Of a stretch of DNA of 18,318 nucleotides, positions 7,712 to 15,458 are shown piece after piece. Within the stretch, counting starts at the first letter, position 1; each line of letters opens with the position of its first letter. Origin of the DNA: JAUXLW01 sp964195005 (GTDB lineage: Bacteria; Actinomycetota; Acidimicrobiia; Spongiisociales; SHLN01); assembly GCA_964195005.1 (NCBI GenBank), contig CAXMOO010000088.1:1-18318 (forward strand), read 5' to 3'. Below the pieces are notes generated by a model. That model made no database searches. It saw nothing but the letters and a program-made list of their open reading frames with translations, and was not told the origin of the DNA. The translations under genes were made by a program, and so were the position numbers.

Positions 7712-8401
7712 CTAACTGGTGGTTGGCAGCTCCCGGACTGCTCTCCACACATCGCCGGCCTCGTAATCGAAGTATTTGGTGCGCTCTATGAGGATCTCAC
7801 CTGCCAGGCCGTCGGGCAGCCGGCAGTTGTGGATGCGGACGTTGCGATAGTGGAGCGGGGAGAGATTTTCCACCGCCCTGGCATGAACCTGTCCACCGCG
7901 CCACCGCTCGGCCACGTCGGGCTCATCATGCAGAACCAGGTTCGCCCAATTACTCGCCGGAAGCTCGTATGAGCTGTAGCTGAGTACGCCCGGGTACTTC
8001 TTGAACTCACGTACGATCTCGTCGTTCGCCCTCTCGAGCGGGCCTATGTTGACGTCGGGGTGACGTTCAGAGAAGAACCCGACTGCACATAGCCCTGCCT
8101 CCGGCATCAGCGCGCTCGGGTTGCACAGGATGGTCCGGCGCCTGAGGCCGTCGTCCTTCCAGGCGACCCGTTCATCGGGAAGAACCTCCCGTTCGCCTGC
8201 CGCCGCCTCATCGAGGAGTGTGCGCAGGTCGCCGAGCATCGTCGCCAGAAGCCGACGATCCCCCTCGTAGAGCTCCACCGACGTGAACGGGCGAAGCGGG
8301 ATTATCTGCCCCGGTCCGAGCTGGGTTACCACCTGATCAGGGTACCCGCGAAAAACGAACTTAACCACGATCTGCAACAAGGGGTGAGACGGTTTTCTCA
8401 C
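7712..8401 (-). CDS. Protein of unknown function, first gene of the transporter arm
   Basis: A 229-residue soluble protein that I do not recognise. There is no signal peptide or membrane segment. Visible stretches are EGDRRLLATMLGDLRTLLDEAAAGE (about 45-70, helical and acidic), RRRTILCNPSALMP (about 87-100), and a C-terminal half rich in His/Arg (DVAERWRGGQVHARAVENLSP, HYRNVRIHNC). The phrases ANDEIVREFKKYPGVLSYSSYEL and WANLVLHDEPDVAERW alternate strand and helix in a way that resembles dimeric alpha/beta-barrel proteins; that is a weak structural guess. The GTG start at 8399-8401 lacks a ribosome site and lies inside an inverted repeat; GTG 8366-8368 is an alternative. Codon use is like the neighbours. 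Its place between the transporter and soxB suggests a part in the same pathway, either as an enzyme or as an accessory protein. Confidence 0.65.
   Translation of the reverse strand: MRKPSHPLLQIVVKFVFRGYPDQVVTQLGPGQIIPLRPFTSVELYEGDRRLLATMLGDLRTLLDEAAAGEREVLPDERVAWKDDGLRRRTILCNPSALMPEAGLCAVGFFSERHPDVNIGPLERANDEIVREFKKYPGVLSYSSYELPASNWANLVLHDEPDVAERWRGGQVHARAVENLSPLHYRNVRIHNCRLPDGLAGEILIERTKYFDYEAGDVWRAVRELPTTS
8384..8401. promoter_or_regulatory. Operator-like inverted repeat at the divergent control region
   Basis: A perfect inverted repeat GTGAGA-N6-TCTCAC lies 40 bp before the soxB start and covers the annotated GTG of the leftward gene. Its 18-bp size and symmetry suit a dimeric regulator. 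A further 8-bp palindrome CCCTAGGG is at 8413-8420. No regulator gene is visible in the window. Function is inferred from position only. Confidence 0.4.
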
Positions 8402-8440
8402 AGAAGGATGGCCCCTAGGGTGCGGCCGGGAGGAGTTGGG

Positions 8441-9706
8441 ATGAAGCGCAGCAAGCGATCGGTCTCGTATTCGGCGCTTTCACTAGCCAAACGTGGCATT
8501 CGCAAGGCGGACTGGCCCAGGGTGTGGCGTCATCCGGACCTCGCACGCAACTACGACGTCGTTATCGTCGGCGGAGGGGTGCACGGACTGGCAACCGCCT
8601 ACTACCTAGCCCGCAACCACGGTGTGACGAGGGTCGCGGTGATGGAGAAAAGCTACATCGGGAGCGGCGGCTCCGGACGTAACACAGCCATCGTGCGGTC
8701 CAACTACCTGACTCCTGAGGGCTCGGCCTTTTACAACAGGTCGTTGAAGCTGTACGAGCGCCTGGCAGACGACCTCAACTTCAACATCATGTTCGAACAA
8801 CGGGGACACATGACCCTTGCTCACAACGATTCGTCGTTGCGAACCATGCACTGGCGGGCCGAGGTCAACAAGCTGCAAGGCATCGAGTCGGAGGTCATCG
8901 ACCCGGCCGATGTGAAGCGGCTGGTGCCGGTTATGGACGTGAGCAAGAAGCCTCGTTATCCGATTCTGGGGGCACTGTGGCATCCCCCGGGCGGAATCGT
9001 TCGTCACGATGCCGTGGTGTGGGGGTATGCCCGGGCGGCTGATTCCCTCGGAGTGCATATCCATCAGGACACCGAAGTCGTCGGAATAGATGCGCCCGAC
9101 GGGCAGGTCCGGGCGGTCGAGACCAGCCGGGGCCGGGTCGAGACGCCGGTCGTAATCAATTGCACCGCTGGATGGAGCACGCTCATCGCCGACATGGTGG
9201 GCGTACGCCTCCCGATCACCACGAGACCCCTGCAGGCGGCGGTCACCGAGCCGGTGCAGCCCTTTCTCAATCCGGTGGTGGTGTCGGGGAGTCTCCACGT
9301 TTACGTCAGCCAGACGGCGCGCGGTGAGCTGGTGTTTGGTGCCAGCGTCGACCCCTTCAGCGCCTACTCAACCCGCGGCTCGCTCGATTTCACCGAAGGT
9401 CTCGCCGGACACGTCCTGGAGCTGATGCCACCGCTGTCCGGGATGCGCATGCTGCGGCAATGGGCCGGCCTGTGTGACATGACGCCGGATTTCGGTCCCA
9501 TCATTGGCCCCACTGAGGTGGGGGGCTTTTTTCTGGACGTTGGGTGGGGAACGTACGGCTTCAAAGCCGGCCCGGTCAGCGGCGAGCAGGTGGCAGCGAT
9601 GGTGGCAACGGGCTCGGTGCCACCATTGATCGCACCGTTCGGATTGGACCGATTCGCCCGCGGAGACCTCACCGCCGAGAAGGGGGCCGCCGCCGTTGGG
9701 CATTGA
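8441..9706 (+). CDS. soxB: Sarcosine oxidase, beta subunit
   Basis: A 421-residue flavoprotein subunit of heterotetrameric sarcosine oxidase, which oxidises sarcosine to glycine and passes the methyl carbon to tetrahydrofolate as 5,10-methylene-THF, with peroxide as the other product. The ATG at 8441 has GGGAGGAG six bases upstream; the frame is open from 8384 but that start is unsupported. The FAD motif is VVIVGGGVHGLATAYYL (about 40-56). The segment GGIVRHDAVVWGYARAA (184-200) contains His189, in the position of the covalent FMN histidine of known SoxB proteins. The C-terminal GGFFLDVGWGTYGFKAGP is also typical. Length is normal for the family. It starts the rightward operon, divergent from the transporter arm and nine bases before soxD. 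Confidence 0.95.
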   Translation: MKRSKRSVSYSALSLAKRGIRKADWPRVWRHPDLARNYDVVIVGGGVHGLATAYYLARNHGVTRVAVMEKSYIGSGGSGRNTAIVRSNYLTPEGSAFYNRSLKLYERLADDLNFNIMFEQRGHMTLAHNDSSLRTMHWRAEVNKLQGIESEVIDPADVKRLVPVMDVSKKPRYPILGALWHPPGGIVRHDAVVWGYARAADSLGVHIHQDTEVVGIDAPDGQVRAVETSRGRVETPVVINCTAGWSTLIADMVGVRLPITTRPLQAAVTEPVQPFLNPVVVSGSLHVYVSQTARGELVFGASVDPFSAYSTRGSLDFTEGLAGHVLELMPPLSGMRMLRQWAGLCDMTPDFGPIIGPTEVGGFFLDVGWGTYGFKAGPVSGEQVAAMVATGSVPPLIAPFGLDRFARGDLTAEKGAAAVGH

Positions 9707-9715
9707 GGGATACCC

Positions 9716-9976
9716 GTGCTGCTGATCGTGTGCCCCCATTGCGGGCCCCGCAACAACGACGAGTTTGCTTTCGGAGGTGAGGCCAGCTCCCGGCCCGGCG
9801 CCGATGCCTCACCGGATATCTGGCGCAGCTACTTATATGACCGGGCCAACGTGGCCGGGTGGCAAACCGAGCAATGGTTCCATGTTTCGGGCTGTCGCCG
9901 TTTCTTGAACATCGAACGCAACACCATCACCAACGAGATTCGCAGGGTCCGGGATGCGTCCGAGGGTCACGACTGA
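9716..9976 (+). CDS. soxD: Sarcosine oxidase, delta subunit
   Basis: An 86-residue zinc-binding subunit. The four ligands of known SoxD proteins are present: Cys6 and Cys9 (CPHCG), His56 and Cys60 (WFHVSGC). The C-terminal part CRRFLNIERNTITNEI is typical of the family. GTG start at 9716 with GAGGGA about six bases upstream. Its TGA overlaps the soxA ATG by one base (TGATG), implying coupled translation. It is a structural part of the oxidase complex without its own flavin. Confidence 0.95.
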   Translation: MLLIVCPHCGPRNNDEFAFGGEASSRPGADASPDIWRSYLYDRANVAGWQTEQWFHVSGCRRFLNIERNTITNEIRRVRDASEGHD

Positions 9977-12810
9977 TGTCGGCGCGCCTCCCACAGCAGC
10001 CGGTCGAGGTGATCGATCGCGCTCAACCACTCGATTTCTTGTGGAACGGTCGATGGTATTCCGGCCTGGCGGGCGACACCATCGCCTCAGCCCTGGTAGC
10101 GGCCGGCGTTCGAGTCTTCTCCCGCAGCTTCAAGTATCACCGACCGCGAGGGATCCTCACTGCCGGCTTCCATGACCCGAACCTGTTCGTCCAGGTTGCT
10201 GATGAGCCGAATGTCCGCGCCGGCCATCGTCTCCTCACGCCCGGGGCGGACGTAGCAGCGCAGAATGCCTGGCCGTCGCTCAGGGTCGATGCCCGCTCGG
10301 CTAACCAGCTCTTCGGCCGCTTCCTGTCCCCGGGCTTCTACTACAAGACATTCATGCGGCCCCGGGCTCTCCGGCCGCTCTACCAACAGACGCTGCGCAG
10401 GTTCAGCTCCGGCGGCAGCATCGACCCGCACACACCAACTGTGCACCGCGGCAAACGCTTCGCCCATCCAGACGTCCTCGTCGCCGGAGGTGGGCCGGCG
10501 GGAATGGCGGCGGCCATCACTGCGGCTCGAGCCGGGGCAGAGGTCATGCTGGTAGAGGAGGAACACGGGCTCGGGGGTCATCTCCGTTATGGCCCGGAGC
10601 CCTCGCCACTCGACGAGCTCAGGGAGAACGTGGACGCCGAACATGGCATCGAGGTGCTGACGAACTCTGTGGTAACCGGCCGCTACGACCACAATTGGGT
10701 GGCGGTAGTGCAACGCGGCGCCACCCACCACGAGGAGTCGCTGGTCAAGGCCCGGGCCAAGACCCTCGTAGTGGCGGCGGGGACCATTGAGCGGCCCTAC
10801 GTTTTCGAAGGCAACGACCTGCCCGGAGTGATGCTCTCGACTGCTGTCCGCCGTCTGATCAATCTGTGGGCGGTGCCACCCGGCACCAGGGCTGTGGTGG
10901 CGACCGCCAACGAGTCCGGCGATGCTGCCGCGGCCGATCTAGCAAGAGCCGGGATCGAGGTGGCAGAAGTCGTCGACATGCGCCGGGCCGACCGCGGCAT
11001 CGTCCGGGCGCGTGGTCGGGGAGGTTTGCAGGCGGTCGAGCTTTCCGATGGGCGTACGATTAACGCAGATCTGCTTGTGACCGCCGTGGGGTGGACCACT
11101 CCCACCTCGCTGCTCAATATGGCCGGCGACCGGCCTGTTTACGAGCCCCGTGCTGCTCGGTTCCTACCAGCGTCGCTGCCCGACGACGTGATGGCGGCGG
11201 GAGGAATCGTCGGCGATGGAACCGTCGAGGAGCTCGTCGCCCACGGCGCGGCCATCGGCATCGAGGCCGCCCATCGGGCCCGGGGACTGAAATCTGATTG
11301 GCAGCGATCTACGCCCCGTGCGGTAGACCCCGGACCGGCCGGCTTCGCTCCGGAACCGGCACCGCATTTGCCTGCGGCCGACCACGTCGAGCTATTCCTG
11401 GGCCCGACCGACGGTTTCGTGGACTTCTCTGAGGATGTTCGGGCTAAGGATCTCGAATCCTCGGCGGCGGAGGGATACGACTCAATCGAGCTCAATAAGC
11501 GATACACGACCGCAACGATGGGCCCCATCCAGGGCAAGCTGGAGGTAGTCAACGCGGTGGCCGTTCACGCCCGGGCTACCAACCAGAGCATCGCCAAAAC
11601 CGGCACCACTACCTGGCGCCCGCCGTATGCACCAATCACACTGGGTGCCCTCGCCGGAGACGACGAGGATCCGGTGCGGCGCTCCCCGCTGTCCGGCTGG
11701 CACGAAACACACGGCGCCAGCCCAATCGTGGCCGGGCAGTGGATTCGGCCCGACCACTACGGCGACCCGGCCGCCGAGGTTCGCAATACGCGTGAGAACG
11801 TCGGCATCATCGACGTAAGCCCTTTGGGGAAGATCGACTTGCGGGGCCGCGACGTAGCCCGGTTGCTCGAGTTCGTTTACACCAACAGGTGGGCCAAGCT
11901 GGCCGTCGGTCGGGTGCGGTACGGCGTGATGTGTGCAGAAGACGGCGTAGTTCTCGACGATGGAGTGACTGCCCGCCTCGGTGACCAGCACTATTACACG
12001 ACTACTACCTCGTCGGGAGCCGGACGAGTGTGGAACTGGCTCGACGAATGGTTGCAAACCAGGTTCCGTTCGTGGGAGGTCCGCATGACGGCCGTCACCG
12101 ATGGATACGCCGCCATAAACGTGGCCGGTCCCAAGTCTCGCGAGCTGTTGGGCCGGCTAGTGGCGGACATCGACCTCGAGCCTGACGAGTTCGGCTACAT
12201 GCATGCCCGCACTGGAACGGTGGCCGGAGTGGAGAACTGCATTGTGCTGCGCATTGGCTTCACGGGTGAACTGAGCTTCGAGGTGCACGTCCCGGCCGGT
12301 TTCGGCCTGCACATGTGGGAAGCACTGCTCGAGGCCGGATCCAATCTCGGAGTGGCCCCCTTTGGGCTGGAGGCGCAAAGGATCATGCGCCTGGAAAAGG
12401 GACACTTCGTGGTAGGCCAGGACACAGATGGGCTCACCCGGGGGCATGCCGCCGGGATGGGATGGGCCATCAAGCAGGAAAAGGCGGATTTCGTCGGCAA
12501 GCCCGAGCTGGCCTGGGAGGCCGAGAACGGACCGGAGCGGCGCCTGGTCGCTCTACAAACGATTGACCCTCTGTTGGTGCCGCCCGAGGCAAGCCAGATC
12601 GTACAAGGAGATCGCACGCGGGGCAGGATCACTTCCAGCCGCCTGTCCCCCACCCTCGACAGGTCGGTATGCCTTGGACAGCTTGAAGCAGAACTGGCGA
12701 TCCCGGGAACCATTGTGACTATTCGGCTGCCGTCCGGCGACATTGCCCCCGCCGAGGTGATGGAGCATCACGCCCACTTCGATATCGACGGGGAGCGGCT
12801 CCGTGGCTGA
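9976..12810 (+). CDS. soxA: Sarcosine oxidase, alpha subunit
   Basis: A 944-residue subunit, close to the usual 960-1000. The start ATG 9976-9978 is fixed by the TGATG overlap with soxD; the open frame extends to 9859 but only inside soxD. Domains in order: an N-terminal ferredoxin-fold region without cysteines (about 15-100, SFKYHRPRGILTAGF); a two-dinucleotide-binding domain with DVLVAGGGPAGMAAA (166-180) and a second NAD-binding part (about 300-370); the SoxA linker GFVDFSEDVRAKDL and KRYTTATMGPIQGK (480-521); GTTTWRPPYAPITLGALAG (543-561); and a C-terminal GcvT-type folate-binding domain (about 570-940, with RENVGIIDVSPLGKIDLRG). It binds NAD and shares the covalent FMN with SoxB. The folate domain captures the methyl carbon. 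It overlaps soxG by eight bases. Confidence 0.95.
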   Translation: MSARLPQQPVEVIDRAQPLDFLWNGRWYSGLAGDTIASALVAAGVRVFSRSFKYHRPRGILTAGFHDPNLFVQVADEPNVRAGHRLLTPGADVAAQNAWPSLRVDARSANQLFGRFLSPGFYYKTFMRPRALRPLYQQTLRRFSSGGSIDPHTPTVHRGKRFAHPDVLVAGGGPAGMAAAITAARAGAEVMLVEEEHGLGGHLRYGPEPSPLDELRENVDAEHGIEVLTNSVVTGRYDHNWVAVVQRGATHHEESLVKARAKTLVVAAGTIERPYVFEGNDLPGVMLSTAVRRLINLWAVPPGTRAVVATANESGDAAAADLARAGIEVAEVVDMRRADRGIVRARGRGGLQAVELSDGRTINADLLVTAVGWTTPTSLLNMAGDRPVYEPRAARFLPASLPDDVMAAGGIVGDGTVEELVAHGAAIGIEAAHRARGLKSDWQRSTPRAVDPGPAGFAPEPAPHLPAADHVELFLGPTDGFVDFSEDVRAKDLESSAAEGYDSIELNKRYTTATMGPIQGKLEVVNAVAVHARATNQSIAKTGTTTWRPPYAPITLGALAGDDEDPVRRSPLSGWHETHGASPIVAGQWIRPDHYGDPAAEVRNTRENVGIIDVSPLGKIDLRGRDVARLLEFVYTNRWAKLAVGRVRYGVMCAEDGVVLDDGVTARLGDQHYYTTTTSSGAGRVWNWLDEWLQTRFRSWEVRMTAVTDGYAAINVAGPKSRELLGRLVADIDLEPDEFGYMHARTGTVAGVENCIVLRIGFTGELSFEVHVPAGFGLHMWEALLEAGSNLGVAPFGLEAQRIMRLEKGHFVVGQDTDGLTRGHAAGMGWAIKQEKADFVGKPELAWEAENGPERRLVALQTIDPLLVPPEASQIVQGDRTRGRITSSRLSPTLDRSVCLGQLEAELAIPGTIVTIRLPSGDIAPAEVMEHHAHFDIDGERLRG

Positions 12811-13279
12811 GCCTCGTTTCGCAAGCCCGATCCCGGCTGCGGTTGAGGACTTCGGTGCCGTGCAGCTGGTCGACGAGTCCACTCGACTCAAATGGCGCAT
12901 ATGGGAGGATCTCTTCGGCGTCGGGTTGGGCCGTGGCCGCCGATTCGGGGACTCTCTGGCGTTCTCCGTCTCTCCCGGCGAGTGGATCGTGCTCGGTGAC
13001 CGTCCCGACGGCGGCGAGGTGGTGGACATCACCCACGTACGGGCGGCAATGCGGCTGACGGGGCCCGGGGCCCGAGCGCTGCTCGGGCGAGTGTGCGCCC
13101 TCGACCTGAGCGACGCCATGACCCCCGACTTGGCGGCGGCTCGCACTCTCGTGGCCGGAGTGGCAACCGAGCTGGTGCGCGATGACGTGGAAGGTGAGCC
13201 CTCCTATCTGCTCTTGATGTCACGCTCTTTCGCCCAGTCGGTACACGAGCGGCTTGTCGCGGCGGCACAACAATCATGA
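12803..13279 (+). CDS. soxG: Sarcosine oxidase, gamma subunit
   Basis: A 158-residue protein, shorter than many SoxG proteins (about 180-200). GTG start 12803 overlaps the soxA stop (GTGGCTGA), with GGGGAG a few bases upstream. Features seen in the family are WIVLGD (about 53-58) and VVDITHVRAAMRLTGPGARALLGRVCALDL (about 73-102), the GcvT-like fold segment. It completes the BDAG order of the heterotetramer. The family call rests on operon position and these segments more than on strong motifs. Confidence 0.85.
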   Translation: MAEPRFASPIPAAVEDFGAVQLVDESTRLKWRIWEDLFGVGLGRGRRFGDSLAFSVSPGEWIVLGDRPDGGEVVDITHVRAAMRLTGPGARALLGRVCALDLSDAMTPDLAAARTLVAGVATELVRDDVEGEPSYLLLMSRSFAQSVHERLVAAAQQS

Positions 13280-13444
13280 GGACCGCACCTACCTGATCGG
13301 GCTGGAACCCGTCACTCTCTCGGTTCTCGCCAGTTGGGGAGGTCCGGTGCCGCCTCGTCCATCGCCGGAACGCGAAAATCTTTGTTCACACTGGCTCTGG
13401 CGACGCGTACTGTGGCATTGAGTTCCATTGAGGGAGGAGAGCAA
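13280..13444. other. Gap between sox operon and LiaF-like gene
   Basis: This 165-bp stretch has no supported gene. No clear terminator follows soxG. Its right part holds the promoter and ribosome site of the next gene. Confidence 0.5.
13385..13413 (+). promoter_or_regulatory. Promoter of the LiaF-like gene
   Basis: TTCACA at 13385-13390 (five of six -35 bases) and TACTGT at 13408-13413 (TAnnnT -10) are separated by an ideal 17 bases. The predicted start is near 13420. GGAGGAG at 13433-13439 and the ATG at 13445 follow. It makes this gene independent of the sox operon. Confidence 0.6.
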
Positions 13445-13909
13445 ATGAATCGAAAGCTGATCCGGGCGCTGCTTTGGATCTTCGCCGCCCAGGTTGCAGG
13501 ATGGATTGTCGGGCAAATTATCGCCAAGAAGATGACAAAGGGCGATGAGACCAGCGACGAGTTCCAGGTTGCCACCATCATGGGAGGCAAGAAGTTCGAG
13601 AGCCATGCCAAAGACCTCAAATCCGGCGTGGTCATCACGTCGATGGGCGGGATCGACCTCGACCTGACCGACGCAACACTCGCCTCGGGCGGAGCCGAGC
13701 TGGAGCTGAAGACAACGATGGGCGGAATCCAGGTGACAGTTCCCGACGAGTGGGCCGTCAAGGTCGACTCAGAGTTAAAGGGCGGCGGATTTGACGTGAA
13801 AGTGACGCCACCCGAAGCATTACCGAACGATGCCCCTCAACTACGCATCCACGCCGTGACACGCATGGGCGGTGGGCTGGTAACCAACAAGGTCTCATCC
13901 GCAAGCTGA
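13445..13909 (+). CDS. Small one-helix membrane protein with LiaF-like MGG-repeat domain
   Basis: A 154-residue protein. GGAGGAG five bases before ATG 13445 sets the start, although the frame opens at 13334. One transmembrane helix (about 7-25, RALLWIFAAQVAGWIVGQI) anchors it. The rest has four regularly spaced turns: IMGGKKFES, TSMGGIDLDL, TTMGGIQVTVP and TRMGGGLVT, with strands in between. This pattern and the phrase IQVTVPDEWAV resemble the C-terminal beta-helix domain of LiaF/YvqF-type envelope-stress proteins (DUF2154-like). Known LiaF proteins have several helices and sit next to LiaRS; here there is one helix and no two-component system. A role as an envelope sensor or partner is an inference. 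A charged loop (KKMTKGDETSDE) follows the helix. Confidence 0.7.
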   Translation: MNRKLIRALLWIFAAQVAGWIVGQIIAKKMTKGDETSDEFQVATIMGGKKFESHAKDLKSGVVITSMGGIDLDLTDATLASGGAELELKTTMGGIQVTVPDEWAVKVDSELKGGGFDVKVTPPEALPNDAPQLRIHAVTRMGGGLVTNKVSSAS

Positions 13910-13961
13910 GCCCGACTAATTCTGGCTGAGATGGTGATGTCGCTGCCGTAAGGTCTTTGGC

Positions 13962-14525
13962 GTGCCAACTGACGATCGCGTGCGCTGGAACCGGCGATTT
14001 CTCGACGAGGGCTGGAGTGGCGAGCCGTCACCGTTCCTCGTCTCACAGGATGCTGTATTGCCGCGACGGGGACGGGCTTTAGATGTGGCGAGCGGTCCGG
14101 GGCGCAACGCACTGTGGCTGGCCGAGCGGGGTCTGGACACCACGATGCTCGACATTTCCGATGTTGCCCTCGAGATGGCGGAACGAGCAGCAAAGGAGCT
14201 CGGCCTGAATGTCGAGCTGATCGGTACCGACCTGGAGGAGGACGCCATCCCGGAGGGCCCCTGGGATGTCGTGGTTTGCTTCAACTACCTGCATCGCCCA
14301 CTTCTGTCCACCCTTGCCCCGGTGCTGGCACCCGACGGCCTACTCGTGCTCGAGCTGGCCACCCAGACCAACCTTGAGCGCCACGAACGACCCCCGCGCC
14401 AGTTTCTCCTGGAGGAAAGAGAAATTCTCAGACTGCTACCCGGCCTGGCGCTACTCGAATACCACGAGCGTTGGTGGGACGATCGACACGTCGCCCATGT
14501 GGTGGCCAAACCACTTGTCGATTAG
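13962..14525 (+). CDS. Class I SAM-dependent methyltransferase, TehB-like
   Basis: A 187-residue methyltransferase. Motif I is ALDVASGPGRNALWLAERG (about 39-57) and binds S-adenosylmethionine; TMLDISDVALEMA (about 60-72) is the acidic post-I loop; WDVVVCFNYLHRPLL (about 100-114) corresponds to motif IV; LAPDGLLVLEL is the post-IV strand. The N-terminus (RVRWNRRFLDEGWSGEPSPFL) is typical of the short tellurite-resistance/thiopurine-type group. The substrate is unknown; tellurite resistance should not be assumed. GTG start 13962 has a weak AAGG eight bases upstream; alternatively TAAGGT (13949-13954) could serve as a -10 box for a leaderless message. It is 52 bp after the LiaF-like gene and 49 bp before the tRNA. 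Confidence 0.85.
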   Translation: MPTDDRVRWNRRFLDEGWSGEPSPFLVSQDAVLPRRGRALDVASGPGRNALWLAERGLDTTMLDISDVALEMAERAAKELGLNVELIGTDLEEDAIPEGPWDVVVCFNYLHRPLLSTLAPVLAPDGLLVLELATQTNLERHERPPRQFLLEEREILRLLPGLALLEYHERWWDDRHVAHVVAKPLVD

Positions 14526-14532
14526 CCGGCCC

Positions 14533-14561
14533 TTGAGCTATCCCCGCACCAGGGATACACT
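14533..14561 (+). promoter_or_regulatory. Promoter of the initiator tRNA gene
   Basis: TTGAGC (14533-14538) and TACACT (14556-14561) are spaced by 17 bases. Transcription would begin near 14568, seven bases before the mature tRNA. Both boxes match sigma-70-type consensus well and fit the expected place. Confidence 0.7.
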
Positions 14562-14574
14562 TGCTGCACTGCGA

Positions 14575-14648
<74 letters not shown>

Positions 14649-14654
14649 CGAATG

Positions 14655-14681
14655 GAGAACCCTTGCGGCGCAAGGGTTCTC
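14655..14681 (+). terminator. Intrinsic terminator after tRNA-fMet
   Basis: Perfect 12-bp hairpin: GAGAACCCTTGC (14655-14666), loop GGC, GCAAGGGTTCTC (14670-14681). It is followed by agactttct, a weak T-run. Its location just after the tRNA supports a transcription stop. Confidence 0.8.
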
Positions 14682-14841
14682 AGACTTTCTGGGTTGTCCA
14701 GCCTTGCGCCGTGAATCGACTCCATCGCGCGTCCATCGCGCGCGCCGAAGGGGCCAGTGACCACTTGACGCACGGGAGTGACGCGGGCCTTTAGTTGGTG
14801 TTCGTGTTTAGGTCGACTTTTCCGTCGCCACCGAGTCGCTC
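14682..14841. other. Gap between tRNA terminator and truncated ltrA
   Basis: No gene is supported here. An 11-base tandem duplication (tccatcgcgcg at 14721-14731 and 14732-14742) is present. LtrA-like codons (FSVATESLVERF) appear to begin about 14818, after an in-frame stop at 14809, so the 5' break of that gene lies in this gap. Confidence 0.5.
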
Positions 14842-15321
14842 GTGGAGCGATTCGGGTTGTTCACCATGATCGTTCTCGGGGAAGTGGTCGTCGGGGTGGT
14901 CGATGGCCTCGTCCACGGCACACGCGACGCCCACACCATCGCAACGGGCCTCGTCGCGCTCGTTGTCGGGTTCGGCTTGTGGTGGAACTACTTCGACTTC
15001 ACAGCGAAACGTCTGCAGAGACCAGCACCAACCGGTGAGCCGGTGTGGGTTGCCCTCCACCTCCCCCTCACACTGTCCATCGCCGCCACAGGCGCCGCCC
15101 TAGTCACCCTCATCGAACACGCCGGCGATCTCCTGGCCATCTACCAGGACGAGATCGGTCTCAGCGACACCGACGACATCATCGCCTACTGCCGGATCGG
15201 GGAACGCTCGAGCCACACTTGGTTCGTCCTCACCCACCTCCTCGGATATCCATCGGTCCGGAACTACGACGGATCGTGGACCGAATGGGGCAACCTGGTC
15301 CGAGCACCCATTGAGAAGTAA
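14842..15321 (+). pseudogene. Chimeric remnant: internal LtrA fragment joined in frame to sulfurtransferase C-terminus
   Basis: An open frame of 159 residues whose two halves belong to unrelated families. Residues 1-95 (ERFGLFTMIVLGEVVVGVV, AKRLQRPAPTGEPVW, HLPLTLSIAATGAALVTL) match the middle of LtrA, a multi-helix membrane protein of roughly 380-400 residues; its first part and its C-terminal helices are gone. Residues from about 97 on (DLLAIYQDEIGLSD, AYCRIGERSSHTWFVLTHLL, NYDGSWTEWG) match the C-terminal end of an SseA/CysA2-type thiosulfate sulfurtransferase, including the catalytic Cys117 in CRIGERSS. The junction is near 15127. A deletion joining two once adjacent plus-strand genes explains this best. 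Whether the GTG at 14842 is translated is unknown; there is no good ribosome site. A natural LtrA-rhodanese fusion seems unlikely because both partners are incomplete. Confidence 0.75.
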
Positions 15322-15458
15322 CACAGCATCCGGCCGAGGGGAGCACAACATCGCCCCGGATTCCACCCTGTTCCAGCCGATGATCGCTGGCTGTGAGGGA
15401 AACCTGACCGCAGCCGGCGCCAACAGTGTTCGTCACCGACGCGAGGAGTCGATCAACC
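15322..15458. other. Gap before carbonic anhydrase
   Basis: This 137-bp stretch has no supported gene. It contains the GAGGAG ribosome site (15443-15448) of the next gene. I see no convincing promoter boxes or terminator. Confidence 0.4.

Noticed and set aside
8402..8440. Glycine-type riboswitch before soxB
   Set aside because: The leader is under 60 bases with no conserved aptamer pattern; too short for a known riboswitch.
14721..14742. Tandem 11-base repeat, considered as the start of a repeat array
   Set aside because: Only two copies, no spacers, no further units; it is not a CRISPR and too small to call a functional repeat.
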